Shown in pieces: positions 28,022 through 38,994 of a stretch of 64,000 nucleotides of DNA. Position 1 is the stretch's first letter, and each line of letters opens with the position of its first letter. The stretch comes from Klebsiella quasipneumoniae subsp. quasipneumoniae (lineage in GTDB: Bacteria > Pseudomonadota > Gammaproteobacteria > Enterobacterales > Enterobacteriaceae). The DNA is taken from NCBI RefSeq assembly GCF_020525925.1, contig NZ_CP084876.1:1550001-1614000 (forward strand). Direction: 5' to 3'. Under the pieces are notes generated by a model. It ran no database searches and was not told the origin of the DNA. It saw only the letters and a program-made list of their open reading frames with translations. A program made the position numbers and the translations under genes.

Positions 28022-29308
28022 TTAACGCAGCTCGCGGGCAATGGCGCTGTACATCAGCGCCGCTTCCAACGGCTGGGCGTTAAAGGAGGGTTCCGCCTGC
28101 GGCCAGGTCGACCATTGGACGATCACCAGGTGTTCCGCGCGGTTCACCATGATCACCTGGCCGTAGATCCCCAGCGCCCACAGCGAGTCTTTCAGCCCTT
28201 CCTGCGGCGTCGGCTGGACGTTTTGCGCATTCGCCGGTATGGCGTTATTCCACCACTGATAGCCGTAGATACCTTGCGGATGCGCCGCCGAGACCGAGTT
28301 TAGCGCAGTGGTCCAGCTTGCGGCCTGATCGAACCAGCCCGCCGGCACCAGCTGTTTGCCGTTGCTTAACCGACCATCGCGGGCGACGAATTCGCCGAAG
28401 CGGCCCCAGTCTTCAAGGGTGGCGTTAAAGCCGTGGGCGCCGACATCGTGCTTCCCTTGCTGATAAGCATGCCATACGCCGTCGTGGGCCATCCCGACGG
28501 GCCGCCACAGCGACTGCTCAAGCCAGGCGGCCAGCGACATGCCGGTGGCGCGCTCCAGGATATCGCCCAGCAGCCAGGCGCCGCCGGAAGAGTAGGACCA
28601 CTGCTCGCCCGCCGGATGTTTGCGCGCCAGGCCGGTGACGATCTTGCGCACGCAGGCATAGGCCCCGGGCTGCGCCTCGCACTGGGTCAGGCGGGCGAAG
28701 TGCGACTGCGGGTCGGTGTAGTCTTCATTCCATTCCACACCGCTGGTGTGCTGCATCAACTGCTTCAGCGTCACGCCGTCCCAGGCGGTGCCTTTCAGTT
28801 CGGGTTCATAAACGGTAATCAGATCATCGAGGGAGTGGATCTTACCCTGCTGAATGGCGATGCCCACCAGCGTTGAGACCACCGATTTTCCCACCGAGCG
28901 TGAGGTCCACAGGGTGGTATCGGTGTTGCCGTCGCCAAGATATTTCCAGGCGACTTTGCCGTCTTTCAGCACCAGCATACCGCTGACGTTCTCGCGCTTC
29001 AGGTAATCCTGCAGGGTCCAGGTGTGGCCGTTAAGGGTATAGCGGGCATCGGTCAATTGTTTTTCAGCGCGTTCCAGCGGCGCCGAGGCGCCGTGGCGGA
29101 AAACATCGCCGGCATAGTTGCGATAGTCATTTCGAAAGCCAATCACGCGTGAAGTCTGATCCCAGCTGAGCATATCTTTGGCGGCGGGTAGCGTTTGGTC
29201 GTAAGGCGTTGGGCAGACATCCAGCGTCAGGTCGCCGCAGCGTTGTGCCATTGCCGCGGCCGGCAGCGCCGCCAGGATTAACGCCAGGGCCAGTGGTTTT
29301 CTTATCAT
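28022..29308 (-). CDS. Periplasmic serine hydrolase, beta-lactamase/NylB-like
   Basis: Exported hydrolase of the class C beta-lactamase fold group, nearest in pattern to 6-aminohexanoate-dimer hydrolase-like proteins. The frame is open to 29518, but the ATG at 29308 has a GAGG site 8 nt upstream and begins a clean signal peptide (MIRKPLALALILAALPAAAMA, cut before Gln22), giving 428 residues. The catalytic SxxK motif is Ser138-Val-Gly-Lys141 (TSRSVGKSV). The second motif is Tyr239-Ser-Ser (WSYSSGGAWLLG). Substrate unknown; esterase or amidase action is likelier than beta-lactam resistance. It is divergent from a LysR gene that probably regulates it. Confidence 0.85.
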   Translation of the reverse strand: MIRKPLALALILAALPAAAMAQRCGDLTLDVCPTPYDQTLPAAKDMLSWDQTSRVIGFRNDYRNYAGDVFRHGASAPLERAEKQLTDARYTLNGHTWTLQDYLKRENVSGMLVLKDGKVAWKYLGDGNTDTTLWTSRSVGKSVVSTLVGIAIQQGKIHSLDDLITVYEPELKGTAWDGVTLKQLMQHTSGVEWNEDYTDPQSHFARLTQCEAQPGAYACVRKIVTGLARKHPAGEQWSYSSGGAWLLGDILERATGMSLAAWLEQSLWRPVGMAHDGVWHAYQQGKHDVGAHGFNATLEDWGRFGEFVARDGRLSNGKQLVPAGWFDQAASWTTALNSVSAAHPQGIYGYQWWNNAIPANAQNVQPTPQEGLKDSLWALGIYGQVIMVNRAEHLVIVQWSTWPQAEPSFNAQPLEAALMYSAIARELR

Positions 29309-29411
29309 CTTCCTTTCCTCGTTTGCCATAGATTCGCATCGCAGTATATAAATCGGCGCGCGGCGGCTAAAATCAGCAAAGGGGGGATTTTCCCCCGAAA
29401 GGGAGAGAAGG

Positions 29412-30299
29412 ATGAAAACCCTGCAGTATTCTTTCGCGCAGATTGAAGCATTCGCCACCATCGCCGAGACCGGCAGCCTGTCGCGGGCGGCTATTCGGTT
29501 AGGTAAAGACCGAACCACGCTGCGCGATCTGCTGGACTATCTGGAAGATGCGCTGGGCTATCGGCTGTTCAGCCGGGAAGGGCGTACCCTGACCTTAACC
29601 GCCGAAGGGGAGCAGCTTTTTCGTCAGGCGCATCTGCTGTTGCGTCAGGCGCAGGCTTTCGAGTCTTTTGCGCAAACGCTGCCGCAAACCGCCGGGCAGG
29701 CGCTGCGTCTGGTGTACGATCCCTTTATCCCACGTGATTTTCTCTGCGCGCTGGCCGATACGCTGGCCCGGCGGCAGATCCGGTTAAGCTGCTGGAGCGC
29801 CTCACGGGGCGAAGCCGAGCAGGCGCTGAGCGATGGCGTGGCGGATATGGCGATGTGCCAGGCCAACAACCGCACGCTGGGCAGCGAAATGGAGTGGCGG
29901 GCGCTCGGCACCGTGGATCTGCGTTTCTACGCGGCGGACCGCCTGTTCCGGGATGCGGCGCGGCCGCTGACGCTGCTGAATCTGTCGTTGACGCCGCAGC
30001 TGGTGATGCACCGGCGCAGCGACGATCAGATTGCCCGCCGGCTGCAGATCTCCGGCCATACGCTGTATATGAACGAAATTACCCTGCTGCGCCATGCGAT
30101 GGAGCAGGGGCGGGGCTGGGGGTTTTTACCGGACCATTTGCGGCCAGGCGAGTGGCAGGGAGTCGGTGAAATCGCGACGGAGGTCGGCAGTCAGGGGCTG
30201 AACGTCACCATGGTGATGCTCTGGCTGCCCGGAATGAATAAGCACCGGCTGCTGAGCGACATCGTGGACGAGGCGCCGGCGCTTTGGCGGCGCGGATAA
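29412..30299 (+). CDS. LysR-type transcriptional regulator
   Basis: The 295 residues have an N-terminal LysR helix-turn-helix (YSFAQIEAFATIAETGSLSRAA, with RTTLRDLLDYLEDALGYRLF), then a periplasmic-binding-protein-like effector domain. The recognition helix is unusual: the common SQPAVS-type segment is replaced by KDRTTLRDLL. The gene lies 103 bp from the divergent serine hydrolase gene, the classic arrangement of a LysR regulator and its target. I do not recognise a named orthologue, and the inducer is unknown. Confidence 0.85.
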   Translation: MKTLQYSFAQIEAFATIAETGSLSRAAIRLGKDRTTLRDLLDYLEDALGYRLFSREGRTLTLTAEGEQLFRQAHLLLRQAQAFESFAQTLPQTAGQALRLVYDPFIPRDFLCALADTLARRQIRLSCWSASRGEAEQALSDGVADMAMCQANNRTLGSEMEWRALGTVDLRFYAADRLFRDAARPLTLLNLSLTPQLVMHRRSDDQIARRLQISGHTLYMNEITLLRHAMEQGRGWGFLPDHLRPGEWQGVGEIATEVGSQGLNVTMVMLWLPGMNKHRLLSDIVDEAPALWRRG

Positions 30300-30332
30300 C
30301 AAAACGCCCCGGAGCCGAAGACCCCGGGGCGC
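30300..30332 (-). terminator. Intrinsic terminator of rplY
   Basis: On the minus strand a long GC stem CGCCCCGG / CCGGGGCG is capped by a TTCG tetraloop and followed by TTTTGTTA. It lies 25 bp past the rplY stop and only a few bases from the end of the convergent LysR gene, which may share it. Confidence 0.85.
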
Positions 30333-30357
30333 TTGCCATACAACTTGCTATCGGCGA

Positions 30358-30642
30358 TTACGCGCGAACGAAGTCGATGTGAGTCAGTTTCGGCTTGAAC
30401 GCGTGGCGCTGAACAGCCTGAACTTTGACTTTTTCTTCTTTGCCATCAACAACGACGGTCAGAACTTCGCCGTAAAACTCAGCTTTGCCCTGCATGTTCC
30501 ATACTTTGTCGTGGTCCAGTTCGATAGCAACCGGAGCAGCTTCGCCACCGTAGATGATTGCCGGGAACTTGTTAGCTGCGCGCAGGCGGCGGCTCGCACC
30601 CTTACCCTGCTCTTTACGTACTTCTGCGTTGATAGTAAACAT
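30358..30642 (-). CDS. rplY: 50S ribosomal protein L25
   Basis: Ribosomal protein binding 5S rRNA in the large subunit. The 94 residues match the short form of L25 found in enterobacteria (the longer CTC/TL5 form has an added domain). Conserved parts are [28 protein letters not shown] and the C-terminal HIDFVRA. In E. coli, L25 has been reported to bind its own mRNA leader. Here 136 bp separate it from radD upstream, and codon use is strongly biased. Confidence 0.98.
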   Translation of the reverse strand: MFTINAEVRKEQGKGASRRLRAANKFPAIIYGGEAAPVAIELDHDKVWNMQGKAEFYGEVLTVVVDGKEEKVKVQAVQRHAFKPKLTHIDFVRA

Positions 30643-30778
30643 TCATGTCTCTCTATATATAAAGCCTGCTACAGGCGACCCAGCAACAGGCGGATTATCT
30701 GCTTTGCGAATGCAAAAGCGGGCGGCATTATAGCCGCCAAACGACACACGGGCAATCAAAACCTCAGCTTTCGGGTGA

Positions 30779-32536
30779 TTAACGCAGCTCGTTGGCGCGG
30801 CGAAAACGCCCCTGATAATCGAACACTTTTTCCCGCACCTGCCAGTACTGGCCTTTCATGCGGGCGACGACAAAGTCCGGATGGCGCAGCAGCGCCTGCT
30901 GGGCCACGATATCCGCCGGCGTTATCCAGCGCAGCGGCACTCCAGGCGTGCGGGTATGCGGGCGGATAAACAACTGCTCAAAGGCGGTACGCTGGGCGGG
31001 CGTTTGCAGACGGAAGCGCTCACTGACGTCGGCGCCGTCCTCATCGTAGTAGGTGATTTTCAGCCACGGGCCTTTCTCGTCGCTACCGTGCTGCAGGGCC
31101 ATGCCGCTGCAGCGCAGCACCAGCGCGTCCTTCAGCTTCAGCGCCGCCTTCAGCATGTCGTCCGGGTCAACCAGAATGGTGTCGCACTCCCGGCAGCGGC
31201 GGGCGGCGATATCGTTTTCCGCGTTGCACTGCGGGCAGTTTTTGAAACGAAAGCGGAAGTCGCACTGTTCGCGGTGGCCGTCGTCATCTTCGAACCACCC
31301 CTGGCAGCGGCGGCCAAAATGCTCAATCAAGGTGCCGTCGGCGGTGGTTTTGCCCCAGAAGGTGTTGGCGAAGCCGCAGGCCGGGCAGAAGACCTGCACC
31401 GGCACGTTGTCGCTTTTGCCCTTCGGCGTCCCCACTTCCGGGGCGTACAGGTCGTGCGGGTTGCCGGCGTAGTCGAGGATCAGACAGTCGGTTTTTCCCG
31501 GCGCCAGGCGCAGGCCGCGGCCAACGATCTGTTGGTAAAGACTCACCGACTCGGTGGGGCGGAGGATGGCGATCAGGTCGACGTGCGGGGCGTCGAAGCC
31601 GGTGGTTAGCACCGCGACGTTCACCAGATAGCGATACGCCTGCGCTTTAAACGCCTCGATGATGCGATCTCGCTCCGGACCCGGGGTTTCCCCGGTGATC
31701 AGCGCCGCCTGGCCTGCCGGCAGCAGGCCGGTCACTTCCCGGGCGTGCTCCACGGTGGCGGCGAAGATCATCACCCCTTTGCGGCTTGCGGCGAACTCCA
31801 CGATCTGGCTGACGATATGCGGTGTAATGCGCTGCTGTTTTTTCAGTTCGTGATTAAGATCGGCCTCGCTGAACAGGCCGTTGCTTTGCGCCTGCAGGCG
31901 GCTGAAATCGTACTGTACCACCGGCATATCGAGGCGTTCCGGCGGCGTCAGGTAGCCGTGCTTAATCATATAGCGCAGCGGCAGCTCATAGATGCAGTCG
32001 CGGAACAGCGCTTTTTCATCGCCACGCACCATCCCGTGGTAGTGGAACTGATAGATCCACCCCTTGCCGAGGCGGAACGGGGTCGCCGTCAGGCCGAGCA
32101 GCCGGAGCTGCGGGTTGACCTGCCGCAGGTGGCTGATGATCTGCTGATACTGGCTGTCGTCATCATCGCTGATGCGGTGGCATTCATCGACGATCAGCAG
32201 CGAAAACTCGCTGCGAAATTGCGCCAGATTACGCGCCACCGACTGGACGCTGCCGAACACCACTTTGCCGTGGCTCTCTTTACGCTGCAGTCCGGCGGCA
32301 AAGATATCCGCCTCGAGGCCAAGGGTGCAGTATTTAGCATGATTCTGCGCCACCAGCTCTTTGACGTGGGCCAGCACCAGCACGCGGCCGCGGGCCAGTC
32401 GGGCAAGCTCGGCGATCACCAGGCTTTTGCCCGCGCCGGTGGGCAGGACAATCGCCGCCGGCTCGGTATGGCGACGAAACCAGGCGAGGGTGGCATCGAC
32501 GGCTTCTTGTTGGTAGGGACGTAATGTAAAAGTCAT
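30779..32536 (-). CDS. radD: RadD (YejH) superfamily 2 helicase-like ATPase
   Basis: DNA-repair ATPase of helicase superfamily 2, reported in E. coli to act with SSB and RecA in post-replication repair. The 585 residues show Walker A LPTGAGKS (31-38), DECH box (117-120), [13 protein letters not shown] and motif [17 protein letters not shown]-terminal zinc-finger region follows, with [19 protein letters not shown] and CRECD. Its position between rplY and rsuA is conserved. The gene is intact. Confidence 0.95.
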   Translation of the reverse strand: MTFTLRPYQQEAVDATLAWFRRHTEPAAIVLPTGAGKSLVIAELARLARGRVLVLAHVKELVAQNHAKYCTLGLEADIFAAGLQRKESHGKVVFGSVQSVARNLAQFRSEFSLLIVDECHRISDDDDSQYQQIISHLRQVNPQLRLLGLTATPFRLGKGWIYQFHYHGMVRGDEKALFRDCIYELPLRYMIKHGYLTPPERLDMPVVQYDFSRLQAQSNGLFSEADLNHELKKQQRITPHIVSQIVEFAASRKGVMIFAATVEHAREVTGLLPAGQAALITGETPGPERDRIIEAFKAQAYRYLVNVAVLTTGFDAPHVDLIAILRPTESVSLYQQIVGRGLRLAPGKTDCLILDYAGNPHDLYAPEVGTPKGKSDNVPVQVFCPACGFANTFWGKTTADGTLIEHFGRRCQGWFEDDDGHREQCDFRFRFKNCPQCNAENDIAARRCRECDTILVDPDDMLKAALKLKDALVLRCSGMALQHGSDEKGPWLKITYYDEDGADVSERFRLQTPAQRTAFEQLFIRPHTRTPGVPLRWITPADIVAQQALLRHPDFVVARMKGQYWQVREKVFDYQGRFRRANELR

Positions 32537-32683
32537 GAATTCACGGGGCTAATTAACTCGCGAATAGTATGCCATGAATCTTTTCCCTTGAGTGGTGTTA
32601 AGAGCCCGTTATACTAGCCAGTGAATTTCTTCTTTTTCGGGCGATTTGCCCGCTCCAGCACTTTGACAGGCTAAAAAAATCTC

Positions 32684-33403
32684 ATGCGACTTGATAAGTT
32701 TATCGCTCAGCAGCTTGGCGTCAGCCGGGCTATTGCCGGGCGTGAAATCCGCGGCAGCCGCGTTACCGTGGACGGCGACATTGTAAAAGATGCTTCCTTT
32801 AAGCTTCAGCCGGAGCACGAGGTGGAGTATGACGGGAACACGCTGACCCAGCAGAACGGCCTGCGCTATTTTATGCTCAACAAGCCGCAGGGGTACGTCT
32901 GTTCCACCGACGATCCCGATCATCCGACTATCCTCTATTTCCTCGACGAGCCGGTGGCGCATAAGCTGCATGCCGCCGGTCGGCTGGATATCGACACCAC
33001 CGGACTGGTGCTGATGACCGATGACGGCCAATGGTCGCACCGCATTACCTCGCCGCGACACCACTGTGAAAAAACCTATCTGGTGGCGCTGGAAAGCCCG
33101 CTGGCGGAAGGGACCGCGGAGCTGTTTGCCAAAGGCGTCCAGCTGCATAACGAAAAAGATCTCACCAAACCGGCGGTGCTGGAAGTTATCACTCCGACCG
33201 AAGTGCGCCTCACCATTAGCGAAGGCCGCTACCATCAGGTGAAACGCATGTTCGCCGCCGTGGGCAACCACGTGGTTGGCCTGCATCGGGAACGCATCGG
33301 CGACATCCTGCTGGATGAATCTCTGGCGCCGGGTGAATATCGTCCGCTGACGGAAGCGGAAATCGCCAGCGTGGGCGCTCCGCAGCCACGGAGCAAAACG
33401 TGA
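32684..33403 (+). CDS. rsuA: 16S rRNA pseudouridine(516) synthase RsuA
   Basis: Converts uridine 516 of 16S rRNA to pseudouridine. The 239 residues (E. coli 231) have an N-terminal S4 RNA-binding domain ([20 protein letters not shown]) and the catalytic Asp102 in [10 protein letters not shown]. The extra length is a short C-terminal tail. Its stop overlaps the GTG start of bcr by four bases (GTGA), so the two are translationally coupled. Confidence 0.96.
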   Translation: MRLDKFIAQQLGVSRAIAGREIRGSRVTVDGDIVKDASFKLQPEHEVEYDGNTLTQQNGLRYFMLNKPQGYVCSTDDPDHPTILYFLDEPVAHKLHAAGRLDIDTTGLVLMTDDGQWSHRITSPRHHCEKTYLVALESPLAEGTAELFAKGVQLHNEKDLTKPAVLEVITPTEVRLTISEGRYHQVKRMFAAVGNHVVGLHRERIGDILLDESLAPGEYRPLTEAEIASVGAPQPRSKT

Positions 33404-34596
33404 CGCTGAAGCAAAATTCGTCTCTGGGGATTGTCTTTATCCTTGGCCTGCTGGCCATGCTGATGCCGCTGTCGATCGATATGTATCTCCCGGCCCTGCC
33501 GGTGATCGCTGCCCAGTACCACGTGCCGGACGGCAGCGCGCAGATGACCCTCAGCACCTATATCCTCGGCTTTGCGCTGGGGCAGCTGCTGTACGGTCCA
33601 ATGGCCGACAGCCTCGGCCGCAAGCCGGTGATCCTCGGCGGAACGCTGGTCTTCGCCGCGGCGGCGGTGGCCTGCGCCCTGTCGCAGACCATTGAGATGC
33701 TGATCGCCATGCGCTTCTTCCATGGTCTGGCGGCTGCGGCGGCCAGCGTGGTGATCAACGCCCTGATGCGCGATATCTATCCGAAAGATGAGTTTTCGCG
33801 GATGATGTCGTTTGTCATGCTGGTGACGACCATTGCGCCGCTGGTGGCGCCGATGGTCGGCGGGGCGGTGCTGGTCTGGTTCAGCTGGCATGCCATCTTC
33901 TGGATCCTCGCCCTGGCGGCCCTGCTGGCGTCGCTGATGATCGGCCTGTTTATCCGCGAAACGCTGCCGGCTGAAAGGCGTCAGCCGTTCCACCTGCGCA
34001 CCACGATGGGTAACTTTGCCACCCTGTTCCGCCATAAGCGGGTCCTGAGCTATATGCTGGCGAGCGGGTTTAGCTTCGCGGGCATGTTCTCTTTCCTTAG
34101 CGCCGGGCCTTTCGTCTATATCAATATTAACCACGTCGCGCCTCAGCACTTTGGCTACTATTTTGCGCTGAACATTGTCTTTCTGTTCCTGATGACCATG
34201 TTCAACAGCCGGTTTGTGCGGCGGGTAGGGGCGTTGCGCATGTTCCGCGCCGGGCTGTGGATCCAGTTTGCCATGGCGGTGTGGATGGTGGTTTGCGCGC
34301 TGCTCGATGTCGGCTTTTGGTCGCTGGTCATCGGCGTGGCGGCCTTCGTTGGCTGCGTATCGATGGTGTCGTCGAACGCTATGGCGGTGATCCTCGATGA
34401 GTTTCCGCATATGGCGGGCACCGCTTCGTCGCTGGCGGGGACTTTCCGCTTTGGTATCGGGGCGATTATCGGCGCGCTGCTGTCGATGGCCACCTTTACC
34501 ACCGCCTGGCCGATGTTAATCTCCATCGCCTTCTGCGCCACCAGCTCTATTTTCTTCTCCCTTTACGCTTCCCGCCGGCGAAAAATCGCACGCTAG
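33400..34596 (+). CDS. bcr: Bcr/CflA-type multidrug efflux MFS transporter
   Basis: Major facilitator drug/proton antiporter; E. coli Bcr exports bicyclomycin and sulfathiazole and was linked to cysteine export. The 398 residues form 12 membrane helices. Family motifs are [16 protein letters not shown] in helix 1, the motif-A loop [16 protein letters not shown], and [15 protein letters not shown]. It starts with GTG at 33400 inside the rsuA stop region. A terminator follows. Confidence 0.94.
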   Translation: MTLKQNSSLGIVFILGLLAMLMPLSIDMYLPALPVIAAQYHVPDGSAQMTLSTYILGFALGQLLYGPMADSLGRKPVILGGTLVFAAAAVACALSQTIEMLIAMRFFHGLAAAAASVVINALMRDIYPKDEFSRMMSFVMLVTTIAPLVAPMVGGAVLVWFSWHAIFWILALAALLASLMIGLFIRETLPAERRQPFHLRTTMGNFATLFRHKRVLSYMLASGFSFAGMFSFLSAGPFVYININHVAPQHFGYYFALNIVFLFLMTMFNSRFVRRVGALRMFRAGLWIQFAMAVWMVVCALLDVGFWSLVIGVAAFVGCVSMVSSNAMAVILDEFPHMAGTASSLAGTFRFGIGAIIGALLSMATFTTAWPMLISIAFCATSSIFFSLYASRRRKIAR

Positions 34597-34926
34597 GTCA
34601 CATTTTCAGGGGCGAAATCGCCCCTTTCTTGATGCACGTCAACCGCAATGGGCTTCAGGGTTCTGCGATTTGTTTCCTTTATGTAAAATCAATTAGTGTA
34701 AAAAGTCGCATTGTTGCGATAAAAAAGTTGTTTTGGATCACAGAAACGGGTACATATAGCGCCAATCGGCTTGCCGGGTGAAAAAATAACACGCTGGAAT
34801 ATAAGCGCTTAACCCTGGGCCGCCGCGGCTGTAAACGTTTTCTGCGTCTGAGCAGGACTATTTGTCAACAGTGTGTTAATATTGATGTAAATTTATTGTG
34901 AAGCCTTTTGCTTCCGGGGAAACCAC
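34597..34926. promoter_or_regulatory. bcr-yejG intergenic region
   Basis: 330 bp without a gene. It holds the bcr terminator (stem AGGGGCG / CGCCCCT, 34608-34625, then TTCTT). An FNR-like palindrome TTGATGCACGTCAA (34629-34642; consensus TTGAT-N4-ATCAA) follows, then an AT-rich stretch and the yejG leader. No reading frame is convincing. The yejG promoter was not pinned down. Confidence 0.5.
34608..34631 (+). terminator. Intrinsic terminator of bcr
   Basis: Stem AGGGGCG / CGCCCCT with an AAAT loop followed by TTCTT, 11 bp after the bcr stop. The T-tract is short and broken by a C. Confidence 0.7.
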
Positions 34927-35271
34927 GTGAATACACAACAACTCTCTATCGTACACCGTCTGCCGCAGAGCTATCGCTGGCTGGCCGGTTTTGCGGGTTC
35001 CAGAGTTGAACCGATTCCGCAAAACGGCGCGCAGAACGAAAACAGTCTCGTCGCCCTGAAGTTGCTGAGTCCGGACGGTGAAAAAGCCTGGCCGGTGATG
35101 CATAAGCTCAGCCAGGCGTTAAGCGACATCGAAGTCGACTGTTCCGTTCTGGAGTGCGAAGGCGAGCCCTGCCTGTTCGTTAATCTGCAGGATGAGTTTG
35201 CCGCCACCTGTCGTCTGAAAAACTTTGGCGTGGCGATCGCCGAGCCCTTCTCCGGCAATAACCCTTTCTGA
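34927..35271 (+). CDS. yejG: Conserved protein YejG
   Basis: Small cytoplasmic protein of unknown function, conserved in enterobacteria. The 114 residues match E. coli YejG in length and in blocks such as [19 protein letters not shown] and [15 protein letters not shown]. The start codon is GTG (34927) with a GGGGA site. It converges on yejF with only three bases between stop codons. Confidence 0.92.
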   Translation: MNTQQLSIVHRLPQSYRWLAGFAGSRVEPIPQNGAQNENSLVALKLLSPDGEKAWPVMHKLSQALSDIEVDCSVLECEGEPCLFVNLQDEFAATCRLKNFGVAIAEPFSGNNPF

Positions 35272-35274
35272 CCG

Positions 35275-36864
35275 TCAGCTTAGCGCCAGCAGCTGGCGGG
35301 TATACTCATGCCGGGGCGCGCTGAAGACGGACTGGCACTCGCCCTGTTCGACCACCACTCCCTGCCGCAGCACCATCACCTGGTGACACAGCGCGCGCAC
35401 CACGCCTAAATCATGGCTGATAAAAATATAGGCCAGCTGATGCTTCAGCTGTAACGCTTTCAGCAGATTCAGGATCTGCGCCTGAACGGTTTTATCCAGC
35501 GAGGAGGTCGGCTCGTCAAGGACGATCAGCTGCGGCTTGACGATTAACGCTCTGGCGATGGCGATACGCTGGCGCTGGCCGCCGGAGAAAGCCGCCGGGT
35601 AGCGCTGGCGGCTGGCCGGGTCGAGGCCGACCTCCTGCATGGCAAGGATCACCGCCTGTTCGCGTTCAGCCGCCGTCAGCGTCGGCTGGTGGACGCGCAG
35701 GCCCTCCTCAATGATCTGCTGCGCCGTCAGGCGCGGATTGAGCGACGAGTTCGGATCCTGAAAAACCACCTGCATCTGTCGGCGCAGCGGCAGCAGCTGT
35801 CGGCGACCGCGTCCCTGAATCGGCTGGCCGGCAAAGGTTATCTTGCCCTCGGAGGGGATCAGGCGCAGCAGCGCAAGACCGGTCGTGCTTTTGCCGGAAC
35901 CCGATTCTCCCACCAGACCCAGCGTCTCGCCGGCCCGTAGCTGGAAATGGAGATCATTGACCACCCGATGGTGATCGACCACCCGACGCAGGATCCCCCG
36001 ACGAATGGGGAACGCCACCTGTAACGCCTCCGCCTGCAGCAGCACCGGGGCATCGGCGGCCAGCGGCACCGGCTCGCCGTCCGGTTCGCTATCCAGCAGG
36101 CGTTGGGTGTAAGGATGGGCCGGCGCGCTAAACAGCGCCCGACAGTGATTGTGCTCCACGCAGCGGCCGTTCTGCATCACCGCCACCCGGTCAGCCAGCT
36201 GGCGGACGATGCTCAGGTTATGGGTGATAAACAGCAACCCCATGTTCAGCTCCCGCTTTAGCTCGCGCAGCAGCTGCAGAATTTGCGCCTGCACTGACAC
36301 ATCGAGGGCGGTGGTCGGCTCGTCGGCGATCAACAGCTCCGGGCGCGTCAGCAGCGCCATGGCGATCATCACCCGCTGGCGCTCGCCGCCCGAGAGCTGG
36401 TGCGGATAGTCCGCCAGCCGCCGCGGCGCCTGACGGATCCCGACGCGCTCCAGGCAGTCGAGGATCTCCCCGCGCGCCGCCTCTTTGCGCATTCCCCGGT
36501 GTAACGACAGCACCTCGTAGAGCTGTTTTTCCAGGGTATGGAGGGGATTGAGCGACACCATCGGCTCCTGAAAGATCATCGCGATCCGGTTGCCGCGCAC
36601 GCCGCGCAGGGTCGCCTCATCCGCATGCAGCAGCGACTGGCCATGAAAACGGATATCGCCGCTGGGGTAGCTGGCCGGCGGGGTAGGGAGCAGCCGCAGC
36701 ACCGACAGGGCGGAGATGCTCTTACCGGAGCCGGATTCCCCCACCAGGGCCAGCGTTTCGCCGGCCGCCACCTCGAGCGACAGATTATGCACGACGGTCT
36801 GCGTCTCCCCCTGCTGGCGAAAGGCGATAGAGAGATTGTCGATAGCTAACAGCGGGTGGGTCAT
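35275..36864 (-). CDS. yejF: Peptide ABC transporter ATPase YejF (double ATPase)
   Basis: ATP-hydrolysing subunit of the YejABEF peptide importer, which takes up microcin C and other peptides. A single chain carries two full ABC ATPases: first [26 protein letters not shown] and LLIADEPTT; then [24 protein letters not shown] and [10 protein letters not shown] start at the ATG at 36864 ([12 protein letters not shown]), giving 529 residues as in E. coli; upstream in-frame ATGs run into yejE. The start lies 1 bp past the yejE stop, so the two are coupled. Confidence 0.96.
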   Translation of the reverse strand: MTHPLLAIDNLSIAFRQQGETQTVVHNLSLEVAAGETLALVGESGSGKSISALSVLRLLPTPPASYPSGDIRFHGQSLLHADEATLRGVRGNRIAMIFQEPMVSLNPLHTLEKQLYEVLSLHRGMRKEAARGEILDCLERVGIRQAPRRLADYPHQLSGGERQRVMIAMALLTRPELLIADEPTTALDVSVQAQILQLLRELKRELNMGLLFITHNLSIVRQLADRVAVMQNGRCVEHNHCRALFSAPAHPYTQRLLDSEPDGEPVPLAADAPVLLQAEALQVAFPIRRGILRRVVDHHRVVNDLHFQLRAGETLGLVGESGSGKSTTGLALLRLIPSEGKITFAGQPIQGRGRRQLLPLRRQMQVVFQDPNSSLNPRLTAQQIIEEGLRVHQPTLTAAEREQAVILAMQEVGLDPASRQRYPAAFSGGQRQRIAIARALIVKPQLIVLDEPTSSLDKTVQAQILNLLKALQLKHQLAYIFISHDLGVVRALCHQVMVLRQGVVVEQGECQSVFSAPRHEYTRQLLALS

Positions 36865-36865
36865 A

Positions 36866-37891
36866 TTATACCGCCTTACTGGGGTCAAAGGCGTCGCGCA
36901 CCGCTTCACCGATGAAAATCAGCAGCGTCAGCAGCACGGCGACAGAGAGAAACGCGGCAATGCCCAGCCAGGGCGCCTGCAGGTTGTTTTTGCCCTGCAG
37001 GAGCAGCTCGCCGAGGGAGGGCGAGCCGAGCGGCAGGCCGAAGCCGAGAAAATCCAGCGACGTCAGGGTGGTAATAGAGCTGCAGAGAATAAAAGGCAGG
37101 AAGGTGAGGGTCGCCACCATCGCGTTGGGCAGCATATGCCGCAGGATGATCTGCCGGTCGCTGACCCCTAACGCCTGCGCCGCCCGGATATAGTCGTAGT
37201 TGCGGGTGCGGAGAAATTCAGCGCGCACCACGCCCACCAGCGTCATCCAGCCAAACAGGACGGTGATCGCCAGCAGCCACCAGAAGCCCGGCTGCACGAC
37301 GCTGGAGAGCAGGATGATCAGAAACAGCGTCGGCATACCGGACCAGACTTCGATAAAACGCTGCCCCCAGAGGTCGATTTTACCGCCGTAATAACCTTGT
37401 ATCGCACCGGCCAGCACCCCCAGCACGCTGGAGAACAGCGTCAGCAGCAGACCAAACAGTACCGAGATGCGCGTCCCATAAAGGATCCGCGCCAGCACAT
37501 CGCCGCCGTTGGCGTCGGTGCCGAGCCAGTTGCTGGCCGAGGGCGGCGATGGAAAAGGAACCGTGCTGGCAAAATTGATCGTCGTCGCGCCGAAGCGCAC
37601 CGGCGGCCAAAGCGCCCAGCCGTGGCTGGCCAGCTGCTGCTGCAGCCAGGGATCCTGATAGTCGGCGGCGGTGGCGAATGCGCCGCCGAAGGTCTGCTCG
37701 GTATAGTTTTTTAACACCGGGACGTACAGCTGGCCCCGGTACTGCACCAGCAGCGGCCGATCGTTGGCCAGCAGCTCAGCCCCCAGGCTGCAGAGGAAGA
37801 GGATTAAAAACAGCCACAGCGACCAGTAACCGCGACGGTTGTGGCGAAAGCGCGCCCAGCGGGCCTGATTAACGGGACTGAAGAACGACAT
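36866..37891 (-). CDS. yejE: Peptide ABC transporter permease YejE
   Basis: Inner-membrane permease of the DppC/OppC type. The 341 residues have an N-terminal helix (WSLWLFLILFLCSLGAEL), a periplasmic segment, and the permease core with the inner-membrane EAA motif region RAAQALGVSDRQIILRHMLPN. Its start codon overlaps the yejB stop (TAATG), and yejF follows after 1 bp, so yejBEF are tightly coupled. Confidence 0.96.
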   Translation of the reverse strand: MSFFSPVNQARWARFRHNRRGYWSLWLFLILFLCSLGAELLANDRPLLVQYRGQLYVPVLKNYTEQTFGGAFATAADYQDPWLQQQLASHGWALWPPVRFGATTINFASTVPFPSPPSASNWLGTDANGGDVLARILYGTRISVLFGLLLTLFSSVLGVLAGAIQGYYGGKIDLWGQRFIEVWSGMPTLFLIILLSSVVQPGFWWLLAITVLFGWMTLVGVVRAEFLRTRNYDYIRAAQALGVSDRQIILRHMLPNAMVATLTFLPFILCSSITTLTSLDFLGFGLPLGSPSLGELLLQGKNNLQAPWLGIAAFLSVAVLLTLLIFIGEAVRDAFDPSKAV

Positions 37892-38985
37892 TAGCGGCCC
37901 TCAAAATCAATACGCGGGTCGACCAGCGTATAGCTGATATCGCTGACGATATTCAACAGCAGGCCGATCAGGGTGAAAATATAGAGCGTGCCGAACATCA
38001 CCGGATAGTCGCGGGAGACCGTCGCTTCATAGCCCAGTAGCCCCAGACCATTCAGGGAGAACATCACTTCGATCAGCAGCGAGCCGGTAAAGAACATACT
38101 GATAAAGGTGGCCGGGAAACCGGCGATCACCAGCAGCATGGCGTTGCGGAACACATGTCCCCAGAGGATCTGTTTCTCACCGACGCCTTTGGCGCGGGCG
38201 GTGACCACATACTGTTTGCGGATCTCGTCAAGGAAGCTGTTTTTAGTCAGCATGGTCAGGGCGGCAAAGCCGCCGATCACCGTCGCCAGCACCGGCAGGG
38301 TGATGTGCCACAGATAGTCGAGGATCTTTTCATACCACGGGAGGGTGTCGAAGTTTGGCGAGACCAGACCGCGTAGCGGGAAGAGGTCGAAATAGCTGCC
38401 GCCGGCGAAAATCACGATCAGCAGGATGGCGAACAGAAAGGCGGGGATCGCATAGCCAACGATAATCAGCGTACTGCTCCAGATGTCAAAGCGGCTGCCG
38501 TTGCTGACGGCTTTGCGGATGCCCAGCGGAATGGAGACCAGATAGATGATCAGCGTGCTCCACAGCCCGAGGCTCACCGAGACCGGCAGGCTGTCTTTAA
38601 TCAGCTGCAGCACGGAGGCGCTGCGAAACAGGCTGTCGCCAAAATCAAAGCGCAGATAATCGCCCAGCATCTTCAGGTAGCGCTCGTGCAGCGGTTTGTC
38701 GAAGCCGTAGCGGTGGGTGATCTCGGCGATGACTTCCGGATCGAGGCCGCGCCCCCCGCGATAGTGACCCTCGCTGATATTGCCGGCGCCGGTGCGGGCA
38801 TGGCTGGCGCCCATCCCGCCGTCGCCGGCGCCTGGCATTCCGCCGTGCTGACCAAATTCGATGGCGGCGATGGCCTGGTCGACCGGGCCGCCGGGAGCGA
38901 TCTGTACAATAAAAAAGTTAATGGTAATGATGGCCCACAGGGTGGGGATCACTAACAGCAAACGGCGGATCAGGTAGCTGCCCAT
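37891..38985 (-). CDS. yejB: Peptide ABC transporter permease YejB
   Basis: Partner permease of the DppB/OppB type. The 364 residues start [19 protein letters not shown]. They contain the Gly/Ala-rich insert after the first helix typical of YejB (about residues 45-80) and the EAA region [21 protein letters not shown]. It lies 9 bp after yejA and overlaps yejE by one base. Confidence 0.96.
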   Translation of the reverse strand: MGSYLIRRLLLVIPTLWAIITINFFIVQIAPGGPVDQAIAAIEFGQHGGMPGAGDGGMGASHARTGAGNISEGHYRGGRGLDPEVIAEITHRYGFDKPLHERYLKMLGDYLRFDFGDSLFRSASVLQLIKDSLPVSVSLGLWSTLIIYLVSIPLGIRKAVSNGSRFDIWSSTLIIVGYAIPAFLFAILLIVIFAGGSYFDLFPLRGLVSPNFDTLPWYEKILDYLWHITLPVLATVIGGFAALTMLTKNSFLDEIRKQYVVTARAKGVGEKQILWGHVFRNAMLLVIAGFPATFISMFFTGSLLIEVMFSLNGLGLLGYEATVSRDYPVMFGTLYIFTLIGLLLNIVSDISYTLVDPRIDFEGR

Positions 38986-38994
38986 GGTATGTCC

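Noticed and set aside
28022..29308. Acquired beta-lactamase
   Set aside because: Motifs fit the NylB-like hydrolase group, not a known resistance class; neighbours and base composition look chromosomal.
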